This document shows, in pieces, positions 11,560 through 24,789 of a DNA stretch of 64,000 bases. This stretch comes from Epiperipatus broadwayi (lineage: Eukaryota > Onychophora > Udeonychophora > Euonychophora > Peripatidae), in assembly GCA_028023455.1 (NCBI GenBank), contig JAQFVV010013064.1, positions 60,001-124,000 of the forward strand. Reading direction: 5' to 3'. Under the pieces are notes generated by a model, which was not told where the DNA came from, searched no databases, and saw only the letters and a list, made by a program, of their open reading frames with translations. The position numbers and the translations under genes were made by a program. Each line of letters starts with the position of its first letter. Position 1 is the stretch's first letter.

Positions 11560-11890
11560 ATATCTATTGGAAAAATATTTATCATTTATACATACATTTA
11601 TTCTGCCCTATCAGGCAACTGAGAAGAAAGCCTATAGTGTTTCTTGATGTGAAACTCAGAGGTAAAAAGCCAATAAACTCACCCCACTGGCTAATGCGTG
11701 TTGGTGAGCAACCCATTCATGTTCGTGTACTATATGAATAATTACATAGTAATAACACCTGCAATGACAAGAATGTATGGAGTGGACATTAGGAATTTGC
11801 CCTGCTCGGTTCCTTTATGGCCTCCAAGAGGAATCAAAGGGGCTCCTTTCAGTTAGTAGCAAATTCCGTCCTGCAGCCAGTACATGTATG
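11560..11890 (-). other. RTE 5' leader, copy 1
   Basis: Reverse complement aligns with 52080-52440: shared words include GGAATTTGCT, CTAATGTCCAC, ATTCTTGTC and GCATTAGCCAGTG. Conservation outside the coding region in two independent copies suggests the leader/promoter of the LINE. Similarity fades beyond about 11900. Confidence 0.7.
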
Positions 11891-11899
11891 TATATACAA

Positions 11900-14800
11900 T
11901 CCTGAAGGCATATGAAAATCATAATAACTGTTAGTGCGACAAGTCTCTCTTTGGTAGAAGCACTACAAGGCAACACACAATGACTTTCAGCACCATTTCA
12001 CACATAGCTTTCATGAGCAAGTTTCCCTTGGTTGACCAACCTTAGACCATGTACTCTAATGATAATTTATCAACTCTTTAGTGTAATTGGTTGATCAATT
12101 CAGATTCTGCTAAATTATGAATTTTTTTTTAACTCTGGTCATGTATCTGGGCTAAATAAAATCTCATATTAATTATTATTAATTAGATTTTGTCAGAATT
12201 CAATTAATAACATTTCTTTTGATAGTTTAAAGAATGTAATTTGTTTTATTGGTTCCTAATTAATCTTTGTATTTTTTATTTTATTTACATATTTGATAAG
12301 TTTTATTTTACTTATATTTCATTAAATTTTATATAACTATTTTTTTCTATCTATGTGTGTAGGTATCTGACATACATACACATACATAATACATATAACC
12401 TCATTGTAGATTACATGATTGATTTAAAATAGAAATATGGAATATAAAATATATGATATGCTTGATGCATTTATTTATTTAGCATATAGTTTTTTTTTGT
12501 ATTAACAAAATATTATAAAGGATTTTACAGAGATTCCAATCAGGGGATAGATTCGTCAATGGCTTTATTAAGCCTTTCATTTAAAACTTGATATGAATAT
12601 TACAAACTGAGGTTAAGGCTAATATTGTTCAAATTTATGATAATTTAAAACCCACTAGTAGTAAACTTTTTTTTTTTGTTATTGTTATAAAATTAATTTA
12701 TGTCCTAATCATTTTTATGTAGTGTGTGCTCGTATACAAATATTGGATTATGCTATATGATATATATATAAGAATTTAATTGGCCATCACTATAAATCAA
12801 TATTTATTTGCTGGATTTGTTATCATTTTTAACAGGAATAATTCCTATCTTCTTTCTTCAGAGCAGTTTGTGTGATATGTAGCTGTTAACTTGAGTGTGA
12901 TCAATGCTCAACATTATTGTACATCATTGCTGTCCAGTACAGAAACATTAAAAAAAAAAAAGAAGTAAGAAGAATGTAAGATAAAATAAAAATATAATAA
13001 AAGTAAGAAAAAAGTATAAATCTTCCTTGTGAAAATTGTTAAGAGAAGTGATGGTAAAATTCAGTTTGATTTCATTATAATTTGAAAAAGCATAATGAGA
13101 TTAAAAGCAGCTCTCTTCACAAAAGCATATAATATTGTTATTGGTAAAAATAAATTATACACAGCTATTATAGCACATCAAGTGTTCTAAATATGCATTC
13201 ACATGCTATGAATCTCCATATTTTTTTGTATGTATTTTAGACGATAATTTTTTTTTTGTTTGGGTGTCTTAGAGAAAGTTATTGCCTGTGGCTCGTAATG
13301 ACTTTTATTTTATTTTATTGCAACTATATTAGGATATAGGAATTAGTATGAGTTGGTTCACTTATTAATTTCAGATCATTAGTAAATGGCTACAAGCTTT
13401 GAATGCCAAGTAGCTAAAAGAAGTATTTTTCATGAATATTAAGATGTATAGTAATTGCAAATTAATATATTTCTGTAAAACTTTTGGATCATATTATTGT
13501 TCTTTGCCAATCAAATCTACTTACATTTATATAAAAAAATAATCAAATGGTTTAATGCTTGGGAGTCATAGCATTTGGCGCTGGAAGTAACAAAGTTGAA
13601 TGGTGATCTTAACTATCATTACTAACACTGCAGTAAACTTTGCAAGGAACTTAATGACTATTATGCTTAAAAACATCATTATATAAAAAAATACCCGACT
13701 TATTTAATCCTATTTATTCTTGTATGTTAGATTCTCGGATTAACTTATAAAAATTACCAAGAAATGTTCTCATAAGACAACTGATTTATTATGATGTTCA
13801 CTTAAAAGTACTTCAAATGGTACCACGATGCAGTGAATGTTTCTATATGCAGTATTCAGAATTTTTTATTTAGAATATATTAAAATCAATATTCCAATCT
13901 TATTTAAAGTTGTATTGTTAAAAAATAAGTATTGTAATTTCAAAGCCAATAACCGAAGTAACTAATAATTATTAGTATAATGAAATACAGTATAGATTAA
14001 CTTTATCAGAAAGAATGGAAGCAACTGAGGCTTTAGCCCATCCATGTATTTATGCCAATTTTTCAAAAGCCTGGAAATTTTTATGGTTGTTACATTTTTC
14101 TTAATTTGTTCTCCACTTTTTAAGTTTATTATTTTTAAATAAATAGTAATTAATTAATTGCTGTATGCAATCACATGCATCGTAACTTATTAATTTCCAA
14201 ATAGGAAAATATTGTAAAGAAATCATAGGCTTGGAATTTAACTTGTATTGATTTGTTTGACTTAATAAGCTAATAAACTAAATTTAAAATAATACATGAA
14301 ATTTGAATTATAAAAATAGGTTACATTTTTGAAAATAAATTTTAATATTTTTACAACATATCATTAGTTCTGTTTATTTTAAAATATTATGATAAAGATA
14401 TTCTGTCAAGACCAAATATGTCCATGTTGAAAAATAAGAGGAAATGTTTGTAAGGAATGTTGAAATAATTGTTTAACTTGATCAATTTACTAAAATTTTA
14501 GTTTCACAAATAAATAAATTATATTTATTATTGTTTTCAATTTCTTTTATGTTTTAATAGTTATATATTTTGCAGGTTAAAAAAAACCCATATATATTAA
14601 ATGTGTGTATAGATTTGTGTCAATAATGAATTTAAAAAAAATTAATGATACTGTCAAATATTTGAACATATATATATACATTACTAATATGCATATACTG
14701 TATGTTTTTATCCAATCAGACATTTTAAATGTACAAAGCATTTCTCATACCAACCTTTTCACTATACATTAGATAATTGCTCACAAGTTAACACCTTTAT

Positions 14801-17800
14801 GATCATGTGTGCTGTATAAATGATTTGATAGATAAATATACTGTATCTCTGCTGCATTAATTTATTGCACTAAATGTATATAGTCTCTGCTAAAAAATTA
14901 CTATTAAAATTGGTTGCACATTAGGAACATTATAATAAGGTATTAATTAACAGAGGTGGTTTAATACATAAGCAAGGTAAGTGCCAAATGAGTTCTGTTA
15001 AGAATAGGGAAACCACTATAGCATTGAATAAGAAAACTATGTATCATAGTATTACAAAAAGTATTTATACAATTAATTTTTACTGTGGCTCAAAATTTGA
15101 AAAAACTTTGGGAATATTCTTGATTTATTTTATATGCAGAGGTATAATCAAATAACCAATTAGATTGTTGTTGCTTTCCACATTTAATTAACAGTTTTGT
15201 GTCTCACTAGAGATAATAAACTGATATATATAAACACTGGTCGGTATATCAGCAATATCAAATAAGGTTATTAGTTTTTAACAAGTAATTCATTTATATA
15301 GAATTTAACAGAAATACAGATTTTTTTATGAAATTTGAATTAAATTAGATAAACTTTTGTTATGGAATTTGCAAAACTTATAAGCATGGGAAATTAAAAA
15401 ATAATGCATTATACATTTTTTACTTTTACTTTCTTATCCAAGTTCCATTTAATATTGTAATAGTATTATTTTTTATTTCCCTGGTATCCATATATTGTTA
15501 TATATTCAAAGTATTTCAGTAGATCTAAGAAATGCATTTTTTTTTTTTCGTTTTGTAGCAGATTTGTATGTCAATTCTATATGAATTATTTACTTCAATA
15601 ATTTTTTTATAATTAATGTTAACATGGTAGGGAGTGCTAAATTGGGTTTGCCTAGAGTTCCCAAATTACTAGTTCCTGTCTTGGATATTAATTTTTTAGT
15701 CATTTAGTAAATCATAAAAGGAATGTATAGAATGAGATGGAAAAATGTTTACTGTGGCCAAATATATTTATTACATGTAAGATCAATGGACCAGTCTTAA
15801 CAAGTTTTAGAAACACATTAAGGTTAGAACTGAGCATGAACACATAGTAATCTGTAGTTTGATATCTTCAAATTCTTAAGCTATCATCTTACAAATTTAC
15901 TTAATGTGTGAAGGATTCTCATACATGGTAATGCTTCAATAATTATCTCTACTAATGGGAACCAAGCTATTATAATCTTTCTGAAGATAGAGATCTTTCT
16001 AGAATATTTACTAAAAGCATCCAATGTATGTATATCTTCAAAAGAATCATTATCAATCATTTGTGAAGAAATTTGTAAGATATTTTCTTAATTAATATTA
16101 TAATTATATTGTCATACATACCAAAACATTGTAATGATAAATTCATTAAATCTTAAATATCTTTTTTATTTTCTGCTGTTCATACAATAAATTTTTATGA
16201 TGAAATCATCATGAGATATTACATCAAGCAGGATTTTTGAACTTTTCAAATGATTAACTATGTATACTATTAAGATATAATCCACTTTTATACTCTACTT
16301 TTGAGCCTCTTGTGTAAGCATGAGCTTTAAATGAAAGTGTCAAATTCATTCCTTAGTAGTTATGGCTACTGGCCTTTCTCTGGGAATCTCTATAATACTA
16401 TTTGGTATCCATTAAATTACTCATGCTTAAATTGATATCTTGTAATTAAAGTGTTACGAAATGAACATAAATAAATGTCATTGTTTTTAGTTTGTTTTAA
16501 TATACAGTTGCCCTGCTGTATTTCAAGTTTCATGTGAATGATAATAAAGAATCCTATATAGTATATATTTTTAACATATATACATATATTTTTAATATAA
16601 TTTAATTAAAAAATTATAACCAGTAAGACATCAAAAAAATTAATTAACAAAAAAATAAAATAAAATAGTTCTGAAAAAGACTGGAGTAAAAAATGAAGAA
16701 AGAGCACATTCTTTTATGTTTTCAACTATAGACGAGTATATACAAAACTGTTTATTCAGCATGTATTTGTTTTTTATTACTAGTTCAGTTATTTAAATTT
16801 TATCATAAAGTAAAAACACTTAATGAGCCATTACAAAAAAGTTTATTTATTTCTTTATAGCAAAGATCTTGTGAGTGTGAAATACTTTCATTATGATTGC
16901 AGTCATATGACTAACTGATTACATGAGATGAGAAAATGGCTGAGAGATGATTCATGATTGGTACAGGTTCATAAAGACAAATGCATGTAAATGTAAAAAC
17001 TCAAATTTACAAGTTTTTAATTAAAAAAATTTTTTTTTTCAAATTGTGGATTTTGAAAGTGTAGAGTAATGTACTGTTCATATTTTGAGGTTTGAAGATA
17101 TTGAAATAAAGAAATGTGGAGTTTGTTTTATACATACGAAAAAGATTTTGTTATGATCTTGTTTAGATAATCTTGCCATACATTATTTTACTTAGTAAGA
17201 AAAATAATTAAATTATGAAAAACTATTGACAATATGTTGCTATAATTTAATCTAATGCTACAGTATAGGGATTGAATGAATCAAAATTCCTTAAATAATT
17301 TATGGTGATTTTATTTTACTAGAAAGATGGCATTAATTTAACTGTAATCATTCATTGTTTAGTTTTCATTCTTATCCTGGTATTCAAGTTAATATATTGA
17401 AAAGTTCAAACATTAATGTTTTGAAACCAGCCAGCCAATTTTCAGAATGGATACAGTGCTTCCTACCAGATGTGGAGCAATGAAAGAGAGACTTGTTTTA
17501 AAAGTATGATTACATTATGATCTAGTATCCATTGTTTTATTCTGTACTTGTATTTTGAGAATGGAGATTTCAGCAATGTTTGATTATTTCTGTTAGAGAA
17601 ATTATATGATATTTACTAAATTCTTCCATACTTTAGTAACTATGACAACACACATATTTTTTTAATGCTCTTTGAGCAATTGTAATGAAAAAGATGTTTA
17701 TCAGTCTACTAATATTATGTGTGTGTTGATTTTTTCATATTCACTTAAAAATAATAATAATAACTTACTGCATCATATCTTCTATTATTTTTTTAAATAA

Positions 17801-20800
17801 AAAAGCTAAATGTTTACCCTTGACTACTGAACTGTTTGATATATCAGAACAACCCAATTTCAACACAAACACTTGCTCTGGGTAACCTATATCATTTATT
17901 TTTATGGAAAGATAAATAGCAGCCTTATTATGAGCACAAGTTTTTACCGGCTTCAGAATCTATATAATCTTTTTCCGCAGTTACCATTTCAGACTGTCAT
18001 TAAACTCTTCAATAAACTAATATTTTATGATGCAGTACAACAGAATTAACAAAAAGACATTATTGGTTCTTGTTTTCTATTACTACTAAATCATTAACTT
18101 TAGTTTTATCAATTAAGGAAAGTACTGTATGAATACTCTTAAATTTTATATCGTAAGAAACATTTGATTACATGAAATATTGTATCATATTCAAAAAAAA
18201 AAAAAAAGGAAGAAAAAACTGCTTGTATTTTCATCATAATTCAAATGAGATTTCATAAATCTAAATTTTAACATTTGAAAAGTTGGATTTAATGGAGGCA
18301 CCAGATGAAAAAATGACTTGTTATATTGTAAAGAATATAGATTCATAATATTCATTAAGTTTACAAATTTTGATGTATTTATTTATTGTTTATTTGTCTT
18401 CTTTTTTTTTTTTGATAATTGAAATAGCGCATTTTGATGTTCTGCATATCACAGCTTTATTGTATTTTTATCACGTGTTTAGACAATACTATAGGAATAT
18501 ATATATAACTAAATGTTTTCAGATGAAAGTTAGTTATTAGAGAAAAAATAATCTTAAAATAACTGAGTTTGTTGGATAGCCCATTGTATACAGATAAATG
18601 AAATGTAATTTATGATGATGAATTTTATCGGTGAAATGTTATTTTAAATAAAGTTGTAAACATTGGGGCCTATTAAAGATTTATCTTGTAGATTTCAGTT
18701 TGAGATAATCAAATTTATAGAGAATTATAAATAATAACTAATTATTCTCAATGGTGATCAAATCTTATTGTTTTGGTGTATAATCTTATTAGGGGCTTGT
18801 TTTCAAGCAGAGAATTGGGATGAAATTTAAAAAACAAGAACAAATTAAAGGTTTAAACATTCGTGGAAAATGAATACTTTTTAAGGAACACATTCTTCAA
18901 AATACAAATACATAGATTTCCATATTGGAGAAGATTGTTGCAATTTTAAAACTTCTATATTTGATTACATATTAGAATTATGCAAATCTGTATATCATTA
19001 TTCTATGGGTACTTTATGGTGTCTTTCTTTGTGATTTGCTATACATTGTCTAACTTATTAATAGAGATAGCATTCAGGATAAGATAAAAAAAAATATGTG
19101 GAAAATGCTAGATAAAAATCATTTTTGAAATTATTAAAGACATGATTTTTACAAAGATTTGCACTGATATAAAGTAATTTTATTTTTCATAGTAGATTCT
19201 ACTCATTATATGAGAAATTTCTGTAAAATCTGTTGTAAAGACTTATTGGTTATTGTCCAATTGAAAGGAAAATTATTTTATTTCAAAAAACATTGTTGAG
19301 CAAATGAACATCACATCATTTTTTATTAGATTTTTATCTTTTAGTCTTATTATAAACTTACCAAAGATATTAAATTATATATTTTTTGCATACATATATA
19401 AAGTTTGTAGTTTTTTTTTTCCATGTAGATACAGTAGGCATTACATTTCTAATTAAAAATCTCTTTAAGCTGTGGATATAGAATACATAAACAAATCTGT
19501 ATTCAAACATATAGTTAATTTTAGTGATAAGAAAATTATTATTTGTTTGTAAAACAAAGTTTGTTATGCAATTCCTATGAAACATCTCCAAATATAGTTT
19601 AGTTCATTAGATGCCATTTCCATGAATTGACATTCATATGTAGAATTGTGTAAGAAATTCTTAAGATTACTGAAGAATTTGCAAGTTCAAGTTTTTTCAC
19701 ATAACTTGTCTTTAACCAACCGAATATCTATCAATATTGATCAGTAAATGTGATATCTAGTAACTTATGTGACATTGTCTAAGTCTTAATGTTTGGTAAT
19801 ATCTTTTCTTTGAAATCAATCACCATAGTTGAGAGAGGGGTATGTAATTATTCCTGACTTAGGAAAAGTAGGAAATAGTGATAAAGAAGGATAACTGGTT
19901 TCAGATATTTGTTTGTCTGCATTAAAAAATAAATATAGAAACAGTGACTACCATAAATATATATTTTCTTATATTTCAGAGAATTTTTAAGAATAAAATA
20001 TATACAAGTATGTACATTTTCTGATTGTTTTCAGAGTTAGGATTTTATTTTCAGATAGTGGGTCCGTAGCCAACCCAGATGACTATTCATTATTGGTTAT
20101 TATAGAAGATTAAACAAAGGTGAAAAGCTGCTGAAACTTTCACAGTCTGGGTGTGATCAGTAATGCATTTTCCATCACTGTGACAGTGGACTATTTAAAG
20201 GCTTTTCATCTTTTTTTATATCTATACACATATTGTTTGATGTTGGCTAATTTTTTTGTTGTTGTTAGGCATATTAATTGATTCTGAAAAAGTCTCCAGG
20301 TAAAGTTCACTGTTTGCTTACGAACATTATAATTATCAAATGATTGAACCTGCTTTTCTGAAAACTTTTAAAAAACATTATTCTATTGCAATCATCTTCA
20401 GATAAATCTATTAACAATTATTCTTGTAAGTCATTGTTTTTTTTCTATGTCTTTATTTATTTGTTTGAAGTGTGAGATTAAAATAGTAATTTTAAATTAT
20501 ACTTCACTATACTGCATATATAATTTACACATTGCTTTTAGTTTATTTAACGAGCTATCCAGTGTTTCATTTTATTAGTTTAAATTTTAAGCATTTTTAT
20601 CATTATATCACATAGTCAAAATTATATTTATTTTTGTTTTAAAAAAAGTGAGATATTTCAGACTATTTCAGTGTTGAACATGTAAAAAAGTTTATAATTG
20701 TGAGTATAGGTTTATATAGATTCATCATCTACATATTGTATCATTTAAAAAAAAAGTAATTCATTTGTACAGAATTTATTAAAACCCAAATTTATTAGAT

Positions 20801-21120
20801 AATATATACTACATTTTACATTATACTCATATTTAAAGATGATGATTTTGATCATCATAATTATGATAAGAGGACATAAACCAAAATGTCAGATTTTTAT
20901 TGACAGAGATTGGGAAGTATATAATATCAATAAAACATCAAATGATCGCAGCCTGCATATTACTTTCAATTAGTAATCTGTTTCTTGTACTCCATTTTAT
21001 GACATGTGATTGATTAAATAATCAATAGTTGTCAAGTGATAAGATTTAATAAATCTATTCAGTGTTGTTCTTTTGGACTGATAGCTGGTTAGTTAAAAAA
21101 AGAAGCAAATAATGGCTGCA
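11900..21120. other. Long AT-rich stretch, no recognised gene
   Basis: About 9 kb with only short ORFs, homopolymers and AT runs. No protein family, tRNA, clear TIR element or tandem array was recognised. It may be intronic or intergenic DNA or very old repeats. Confidence 0.5.
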
Positions 21121-21176
21121 GGAAGAATGGTACATTGGACTCAAAAAATTCTAGTGCACTAGATCTAGAATCAAAA

Positions 21177-21225
21177 CTTCTTGCTGATGTAAGCCCTAAG
21201 CTAGAAACTAGTTTGAGTATATTAA
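21177..21225 (+). ncRNA. Diverged hammerhead-like relic (family D)
   Basis: Shows CUGAUGU (last core A changed), then A-AGC-CCUAA-GCU-A, GAAA, CUAGUU and UGAG. Compared with the other D copies the stem II pair GGC/GCC has become AGC/GCU, a compensatory change. Core changes suggest it is inactive. Confidence 0.45.
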
Positions 21226-22595
21226 TAGAATAAGACTGGATAGGAACTATTATCTGTCATCTATCATTGATTATTCAAGTTTTATTCAAACTGGCAAAAC
21301 TGAGTAGGAGAAATAATTTATTACTTTTAAGGTTGGTAAGCAATATGATCAAATTTTGTTTTCTGACCAGTATTCATAATAAGAATAAAGCTATTGATGG
21401 TGAAGAAAATAAATATCTTTCTCTAGTAAAGTTTAGAGACGATTAATTTATGGTCCAATTTATTAAACATGTTTTCTTCTAAAGCATCTCAATTTTTTAA
21501 TTTCATATTGAAGAATTGAGAATTAATAGAAAGTTGAGTTCAGCACAGATTAGAATTATTAAAATTAAGATTTCTATCATATCAAAAGTTCATTTTTATA
21601 TTCTGTAACATAGAGTTATCAGTTGATATTTGAGTGACAAGATCAACTAATTTCTACCAATGAAAACATTGGACTCATTAATACAGAAGGAATGTATATG
21701 AAGTTCTTATTTTAGATAATAACTCAAACCAAACTCATCTTTCATTTCTTAAAAACAAGTGTTTGATTAATTAATACTTTATCTGTACCATTTTAATAGA
21801 AAGGACTTTGATGTAAAAGAAATTAACTAACCATAAATGTGAATATTTTGATATAAAAACTATTTCTGTTCAACTTCTTTTAAATATATAATTTGCTTTA
21901 AATTAATTCGTTTAAATATTTGACAGTCTCTTGTATCATAATAATTCTTGAAAAAAGTTTTCTGAAATTGTTGCCATGATTTTGAACTCTTTTTTTGTGT
22001 GAATATTTAAACATCTTGATTCCTGGTATTTGGAAAGGCCTTTCCCCCAAATCTAAGAATATTGATATAAGTACAGTATAAAAAATATATAAAAAAGTTT
22101 ACATGAAAGAAGAGGGGTTTTTACTTAAGTGTAAATTTAAATTGTAGAAATGGATTTTTATTAACTAATTTTATTGTTAGAATAAATTTTATGAAAATTG
22201 ATACCTCTCCCTTTTCTTAAGTGATTTTTGATAATTATTTTTGATATGCATGGAAAATGCTGAATGATAGAGCAATGTTAGTGAATGTATGTTTTTTTTT
22301 TTTTTTTTTTAAATCAATAATTAAGACATCTGTATTGTATTTTAGTAATATTCAATTAACCTCAACTTTTAGGCATATGTTCTAAAGTATCAACTCTAGA
22401 CATGCACTCTGAAATAAATGTGTAGTGGTTAAAATCAAAGAAAAGCACATTTTTACTTTTATGAATTGCTACCACTTCCTAATTTGCAAGATGTAGACCA
22501 TGAATATAATTTGAAGCAGACTGTATCATGCATTAACTCAAACCTATTTAATTAGTAAAAACACTGGGCTATAAATGTTAACAAAAGTTATTCAT

Positions 22596-22936
22596 TAAGC
22601 ATTACGTGATCACCATCTCTTATACTAGCACATAATTGTTTATAAATAAGGCAAAATTCTCCATACAGTAGTGCCACCCTGTGCCAACCAGAGTAATCAA
22701 TGGATGCCAAAAGGCTTGTGCATAAAATCCCTATCCAATGCCTACTCATCCAATATCCCCAGACTAGTAGATCCGAAGCTCCTCACTGACAAAGGCCACA
22801 AGCCAGAAACTAGTCTGGGGATATTGGATGAGTAGGTATTGGATAGGGATTTTATGCACAAGCCTTCTGGCTATCTATTGATTACTCTGGTTGGCACAGG
22901 ATAGCACTACTGTATGGAGAGTTTTGCCTTGTTTAT
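22596..22936. mobile_element. Family D palindromic element D1 with hammerhead-like core
   Basis: A ~340-bp element flanked by the 12-bp direct repeat AAAGTTATTCAT (22584-22595 and 22937-22948). The right half runs from the ribozyme-like core through GGGATATTGGATGAG, CAAGCCTTCTGGC and GTTTTGCCT. The left half is the inverted copy of that same downstream sequence, starting at CTAG, four nucleotides before the predicted cleavage point. The two arms are nearly identical, giving a strong palindrome centred near 22785. Direct repeats look like a target-site duplication. No coding sequence, so it would need enzymes from elsewhere. Confidence 0.75.
22780..22821 (+). ncRNA. Hammerhead-like motif in D1 (core mutated)
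   Basis: Stem I UCCUCA/UGGGGA, core CUGACAA (CUGANGA with G changed to A), stem II A-GGC-CACAA-GCC-A, GAAA, CUAGUC. The core change should reduce or abolish cleavage. The A.A pair that closes stem II is shared with the other D copies. Confidence 0.6.
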
Positions 22937-22984
22937 AAAGTTATTCATGTTATTTATCTATTGCAGATGGCAGGTGAATATATA

Positions 22985-23345
22985 ATTTAAATTCATGAAA
23001 ATGTTTTATTTAAATAAATATTAAATAATTAAATATTTTAAAGCTGAATAAAACAAATTTACCTATTTGTAAGCCTACAATAATTAAAAATATTGCAAAG
23101 GACCTTCAGAAATTTCACAAGAATACATGGGAATTTTTTTTTTTTTAAGTGAAGTTTATTGGTTTAATTTTATTTATCAGAAAATTTTTAATTCCACATT
23201 GCTAAATTTTAAATTACATTTAAAAATTAAAATTAAAACATTTTATCTCACATAAATATTAAATAATTAATTTTTAAAAAAAAACCGGAATCAAGAAATT
23301 AGCTATTTGTAATCCTACAACAATTAAAAATATTGCACAGAGGCA
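22985..23345. repeat. Degenerate ~250-bp tandem repeat
   Basis: The blocks AATATTAAATAATTAA and CTACAATAATTAAAAATATTG near 23015-23097 recur at about 23250-23337 (CTACAACAATTAAAAATATTG). Two diverged units only. Confidence 0.5.
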
Positions 23346-23739
23346 TCTAGTGTTGCATATAATAAAGTAGATTGATTGATTCATTGGTTTTTTAAGATTT
23401 TTTCCTTCTGTATTTAAATATGTCTCTAAATAATGTTTTTAAATAATAAAAAAAAAAGATTTTGACTATTTTAAGGAAAAGTGAATTTTAATAAGTAATT
23501 AAATTTTTAATTGCATATAAGATAAATTATTTAACTACATATTTAAAATGTAACGTTTTCACATCTCTATATTTCTTAAATATGAATTAATGAAATATTG
23601 TTTTGACTGGAAATAATATAATGTTAATGGAAGAATAAGGGAATTGATACTTCCAGAGTAAAGTAACTGATACTTCCAATAGATAAAATTAATTAATAAA
23701 AAAAAGACTCTTTAGTAAATATTTAATTCTTATTTTAAT

Positions 23740-24700
23740 TTCTTTAATTTGCATAAATGTTTAATGAACATTTTTTTTTCTCTTTTTAGTAATAGTTCCA
23801 TCTTTTTTTTTCTTATTGCAGATATAAGTTTTCTACCAATACCAAAATGTTTTTCAGTCTTGGTTTTTATTCCTTTGGTACTGCTATACTTTCTTATATC
23901 ACTAACAACTTTTTTTTTGTACCATTTTATAAAATTCGAGATATTCAAACCTTTTTAATGCATCATTTTTATATATCTTAATATTCTTTTTTTTCTTAAT
24001 AAATTTTCTAGTCTCAGTAGAAATTTTATTGGTCAATTGCTGCTTTTTTCTACCAGCATCTTTGCTGCAGTTTTTAAAAGTGTATCAGTTATTTTCTTAT
24101 TAATTTCATTCAAATCTGAATCATATTCAAAATTTACTAATACTTGAAAACAATTTGCAAGTTCTAATTTAAATTCATTGGAATGTTTCTGAAGATTAGG
24201 AATACCAACTGTAAATATTGTTTTTCTTAATAATTTTTGTCTTTAGTTTTGCTTTAACATATATATATATCTTACATCTTACTAATCGATGATCACTTCC
24301 TGTCTTGAATTTATTAAAAACATTGCAATCTTGAAATATGTATTTTCTGTTAGTCAAAATATAATCCAATACTGCTATGCCTTCATTTGGATGCTTCCAT
24401 GTTCATTTCCTTTTAATATTTTCTCAAAAAAAAGAAGTCATAATATCAAGTTTTTCTTTTTCTGCAAACTTCACAAGTCTATGTTCTCTCTCATTTCTAT
24501 TACCATAACCAAATTTACCTGCAGCACTTTCATCTTTGATTTGCTTGCCAATTCTAGTATTAAAGTCTCCCATAACAATTTACTACTTCATCACTATGAG
24601 AACTTGTTGGAGCATAAACCTGAATTATCTGCATGTGGTATCTGTTATTAAATTGAATAACTAATCTTGCCACTCTGTCTGATACACCATATATGTGTAT
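23740..24700 (-). mobile_element. RTE LINE fragment 2a (endonuclease and linker)
   Basis: Closely parallels 10250-11160: the reverse complement carries the same endonuclease end (LDY-like block near 24370, DHRLV region near 24285) and the K/I-rich linker (23750-24180). It is truncated at both ends and broken by stops. It is not the 5' half of fragment 2b, because on the minus strand 2b would come first; they are separate insertions or a rearrangement. Confidence 0.8.
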
Positions 24701-24744
24701 ATATGAGCATATATTATATGGTTATATATATTTGAACATTATAG

Positions 24745-24775
24745 CTCCGATGATGACTGCCATGCAGTTGAAACC
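24745..24775 (+). ncRNA. Possible decayed hammerhead stem-loop
   Basis: CCGAUGA, then GACUGC-CAU-GCAGUU (strong 6-bp stem) and GAAACC. Only the CUGANGA-to-CCGANGA change and an extra U separate it from a hammerhead core, but no cleavage triplet or stem I partner was found. Could be a relic or chance. Confidence 0.25.
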
Positions 24776-24789
24776 ATAAGCAAGAATGA

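Larger units (their letters stand above)
8525..11890 (-). mobile_element. RTE-type LINE copy 1, near full length, minus strand
   Basis: A non-LTR retrotransposon with endonuclease then RT on the minus strand and no second ORF upstream. Its 3' end (8525-8620) matches the ends of other copies at 25965, 39568 and 56508 (the CACTGCAGGATGAA word and its equivalents). Its 5' leader (11600-11890) matches 52080-52440, so both ends are supported. The ORF is broken by frameshifts and by a family E insertion (about 10004-10215). The endonuclease style 'NERGxRLVEFAxxxxI..WTWKHPNG...LDYTL...DHRLVRCKI' is typical of RTE/BovB-like LINEs. Confidence 0.85.
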
